Source of the DNA: Marvania coccoides
Taxonomy: Eukaryota > Chlorophyta > Trebouxiophyceae > Chlorellales > Chlorellaceae
Reading direction: 5' to 3'
Assembly (NCBI GenBank): GCA_963854735.1
Contig: OY978098.1
Span: 1,536,001 to 1,600,000, forward strand
Length of the DNA stretch: 64,000 bases
In this document: positions 62,204 through 64,000 of the stretch, one piece after another
Layout: each line of letters opens with the position of its first letter
Position numbering within the stretch: position 1 is the stretch's first letter
Translations under genes and position numbers: made by a program
The notes under the pieces: model-generated
What the model saw: only the letters and a program-made list of their open reading frames with translations
The model's database searches: none
Told to the model about the DNA's origin: nothing

Positions 62204-62936
62204 TGTGTAGCAATGTGTTGGTCATTGGCGGCGAATTTGTTTAAAATAATCCAAGTGGGCCAGATCCGCTTCGAAAAGCAGCGAATTTGATTGGTTTAGA
62301 TGGAGGGGATGTCGAATTTTTCAGATTTTCTTTGTTGGTTGCCCGATGAGTAGAAAGTGTGGTGGCGGCAATGCATGGCCCCAAAAATTTGCTTTTTTCC
62401 CCTCCAGTATTGTGAACCTCAAAATTGACAGAAATGTTGAGAATGCAAATTACATAGAGAAACAGCAAAGCAAAACTATCTAGAGTTTGTTTATCTCGAG
62501 CTGCGGGTAGAGCTGCTCCCACTCGAGTCTCGCAGTTCTTGATATTCTTGCACCCGGAGCAGGTCAGCAGCTTCATGGCCCCTCGTTCACTCTGCCCACA
62601 CGCCCACAGGTCACCACTTTTGCCTCCAGCAGGAGGGATGTCCTGTAGCATCCATCAACCCGGTTTTCAGCTCCCTCTCTCCGAAAGCGTCGCCGACAGT
62701 TGCCGCTGGGCTTGTCGTGTACTCATTAAGGCTGCTGTGCCCTGCAGTTAAATTCCACCGCTCTATGCCCCCCACACAAACGGCCGGTGCGGTCTCTGCC
62801 AGCATGCGGGACACACCCATGGCGGAATGGCCCACTTGGACAATACATACATACATACATGAGCTTCGCACGAATCCCCCAAACTGGAAACCCTTCACCA
62901 CATGCTCAATCTCCGCAAGCTCGACAGGCGTGTAGC
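62204..62936. pseudogene. Degenerate minus-strand gene pieces, one MYND-like
   Basis: No intact gene. On the minus strand, WACGQSERGAMKLLTCSGC followed by KNIKNC (about 62500-62600) resembles a MYND zinc finger (C-x2-C...CSxCxxxxYCS), but the second half is lost after a frame change. Another frame reads PVELAEIEHVVKGFQFGGFV and SAMGVSRMLAETAPAVCVGG. A TACA microsatellite lies near 62846. These look like relics of one or two genes. Confidence 0.35.
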
Positions 62937-63053
62937 ACACCCCCTGATTCAGTTCTGGAGGAGCTGCAGTGCGGCCCCCGGGGCGGCCGCTATTCCCCGT
63001 CTGCCGCCAGCTGCACTGTGAGAACCGCCGAGATTAGGCCGCAAATCCAGCCA
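62937..63053 (+). repeat. 117-bp duplication, copy A
   Basis: Nearly identical to 63744-63860. Differences are few and concentrate in the block CAGTGCGGCCCCCGGGGCGG versus CAGCAGCCCCCGGCGGCGG; the other blocks agree. Confidence 0.75.
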
Positions 63054-63432
63054 GGCTTCCGCTGGCCCCAGGTTTGCGTACCTGCCCGTTAATACCCCGT
63101 CGACGCTGCGGCAGGGCCGCACGCCTGCGGTTGCGCCGGCCGCTGCCGCCGCGCTGCTGGACGACGGCGAAGAGACGCACTATAGCTTCGCGTCCCTGAA
63201 GACAAAGCGCGTTGCCAGGGGGCCTGCGTCTGTTGCGGGGGCAGATGGGCGGGATGGAGGCTCTGGGATGGGGGCGTCTGCGCTGGATGCTCTCCGCCAA
63301 AGCGCGCTGGGGTCGCTGCTGGGTGACAAGGCTGCAGAAGTGAGCGCCATGCTGGGTGAGTACTCGTTCTCAAACCTGTCTGCGGGCAGCAGCGGACTGT
63401 TCTCCTCCCTCACCTCCTTCAACAAGCGCTGA
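63014..63432 (+). pseudogene. C-terminal gene fragment of unknown family
   Basis: A plus frame of about 138 codons follows an upstream stop: SSQASAGPRFAYLPVNTPST, then RQGRTPAVAPAAAAALLDDG, EETHYSFASLKTKRVARGPA and finally YSFSNLSAGSSGLFSSLTSF, ending NKR-stop at 63432. Third-codon positions are GC-rich as in real exons. There is no initiating ATG near its start, so it is either the last exon of a gene whose 5' part was replaced by the duplicated segment, or a pseudogene. Family not recognised. Confidence 0.45.
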
Positions 63433-63743
63433 TAGCGTGACTGGATTGGATTGATTCCTCTATATATTTTCTGGCATTTTCTCCAAGCTTGCTTAAGCTA
63501 CAATATCAGAGTTCTCGCATTATAAAGAAATAAATACATCAAACGCAGAGTGATATCTTTCACAATCGCAGCCCGCGTAATGTAATTGCCACGTAATGAT
63601 ATTACTTATCGAAACTCTAGTATTCCCAGCCCTCAAGTGCGCCTGTGGGCCTGCAGTTGCCGTTACCGCGGTACATTTTCACAATTATCATGCCGCCAGC
63701 TCGTGAAGTACTGCGCTCAGTCAACAATAATCACTGCGTGTCC

Positions 63744-63860
63744 CACACCCCTTGATTCAGTTCTGGAGGAGCTGCAGCAGCCCCCGGCGGCGGCCGCTAT
63801 TCCCCGTCTGCCGCCAGCTGCACTGTGAGAACCGCCGAGATTAGGCCGCAAATCCAGCCA
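63744..63860 (+). repeat. 117-bp duplication, copy B
   Basis: In this copy the frame reads PLDSVLEELQQPPAAAAIPR followed by LPPAAL and a stop, so it carries a plausible protein end. In copy A the same frame is broken. After the shared end the two copies go into unrelated sequence. Confidence 0.75.
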
Positions 63861-64000
63861 TGCGCACCCATTTTATGCCGCTTGAGGAGTGTCGTGCGGG
63901 CTTGTCAGCGCCATTCAGCCGGGTTCTTCACCGACATGATCGCGAATACATGGACCTCGTTGATTGAAAAAGTTGAGTGGCTGGCAGCTTTAACATGCTC

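Noticed and set aside
1..64000. Giant-virus or bacterial gene island
   Set aside because: All firm genes have introns or green-lineage/eukaryotic relatives, and codon use is uniform; no capsid, polymerase, integrase or restriction genes were seen.

Overview
This window is nuclear DNA of a unicellular green alga (Chlorophyta). The evidence is about 25 intron-bearing genes in GC-rich exons set in strongly AT-rich introns and spacers, plastid and mitochondrial targeting peptides, and plant-lineage proteins: an FZL dynamin-like GTPase, a plastid omega-3 desaturase, a PH-domain DGAT1, a fatty-alcohol oxidase, a tocopherol-cyclase-like protein and a cyanobacterial-type kinase. I cannot name the genus; a Trebouxiophyte is a guess. 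Introns are mostly 67-190 nt. Gene models were built by hand by joining open frames at splice sites in compatible phase.

Layout. 0-7.8 kb: start of FZL (runs off the left edge), a three-RRM protein, mitochondrial MoaA/CNX2, and a CWF19-like splicing factor. 7.8-21.9 kb: a SET-domain methyltransferase, three secretory-pathway proteins, a fatty-alcohol oxidase, a TRP-like channel and a leucine-rich-repeat protein. 22-30.7 kb: cohesin regulator PDS5 and elongation factor SPT5, head to head. 30.8-36.4 kb: two tandem paralogues of unknown function, a plastid TPR protein, an RsgA GTPase and a small plastid membrane protein. 36.7-49.4 kb: omega-3 desaturase, a CofD-like protein, DGAT1, the kinase and a TPR-PB1 protein. 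49.8-54.2 kb: an RNA methyltransferase and a tocopherol-cyclase-like gene beside a LINE remnant. 54.2-57 kb: a repeat- and pseudogene-rich block. 57-62.2 kb: ribosomal protein L20, a CREG-like protein, a mitochondrial carrier and cysteinyl-tRNA synthetase. 62.2-64 kb: gene fragments and a 117-bp duplication.

Genes are not in operons. Many neighbours are divergent with short shared 5' regions (PDS5/SPT5 295 bp; TPR/RsgA 143 bp; kinase/TPR-PB1 263 bp), and several pairs converge closely. Lipid metabolism recurs (FAO, FAD, DGAT1, the cyclase-like gene), but nothing here shows co-regulation.

Most notable: four GC-AG introns among about 40; a dispersed repeat family whose copies end in TGTAA plus an A-rich tail; a perfect 24-bp inverted repeat; a 3'-terminal LINE fragment at the 5' end of the cyclase-like gene; and decayed gene copies near 39, 51.5, 55.5 and 63 kb. 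No complete new system (CRISPR, defence island, giant-virus insertion) was recognised.
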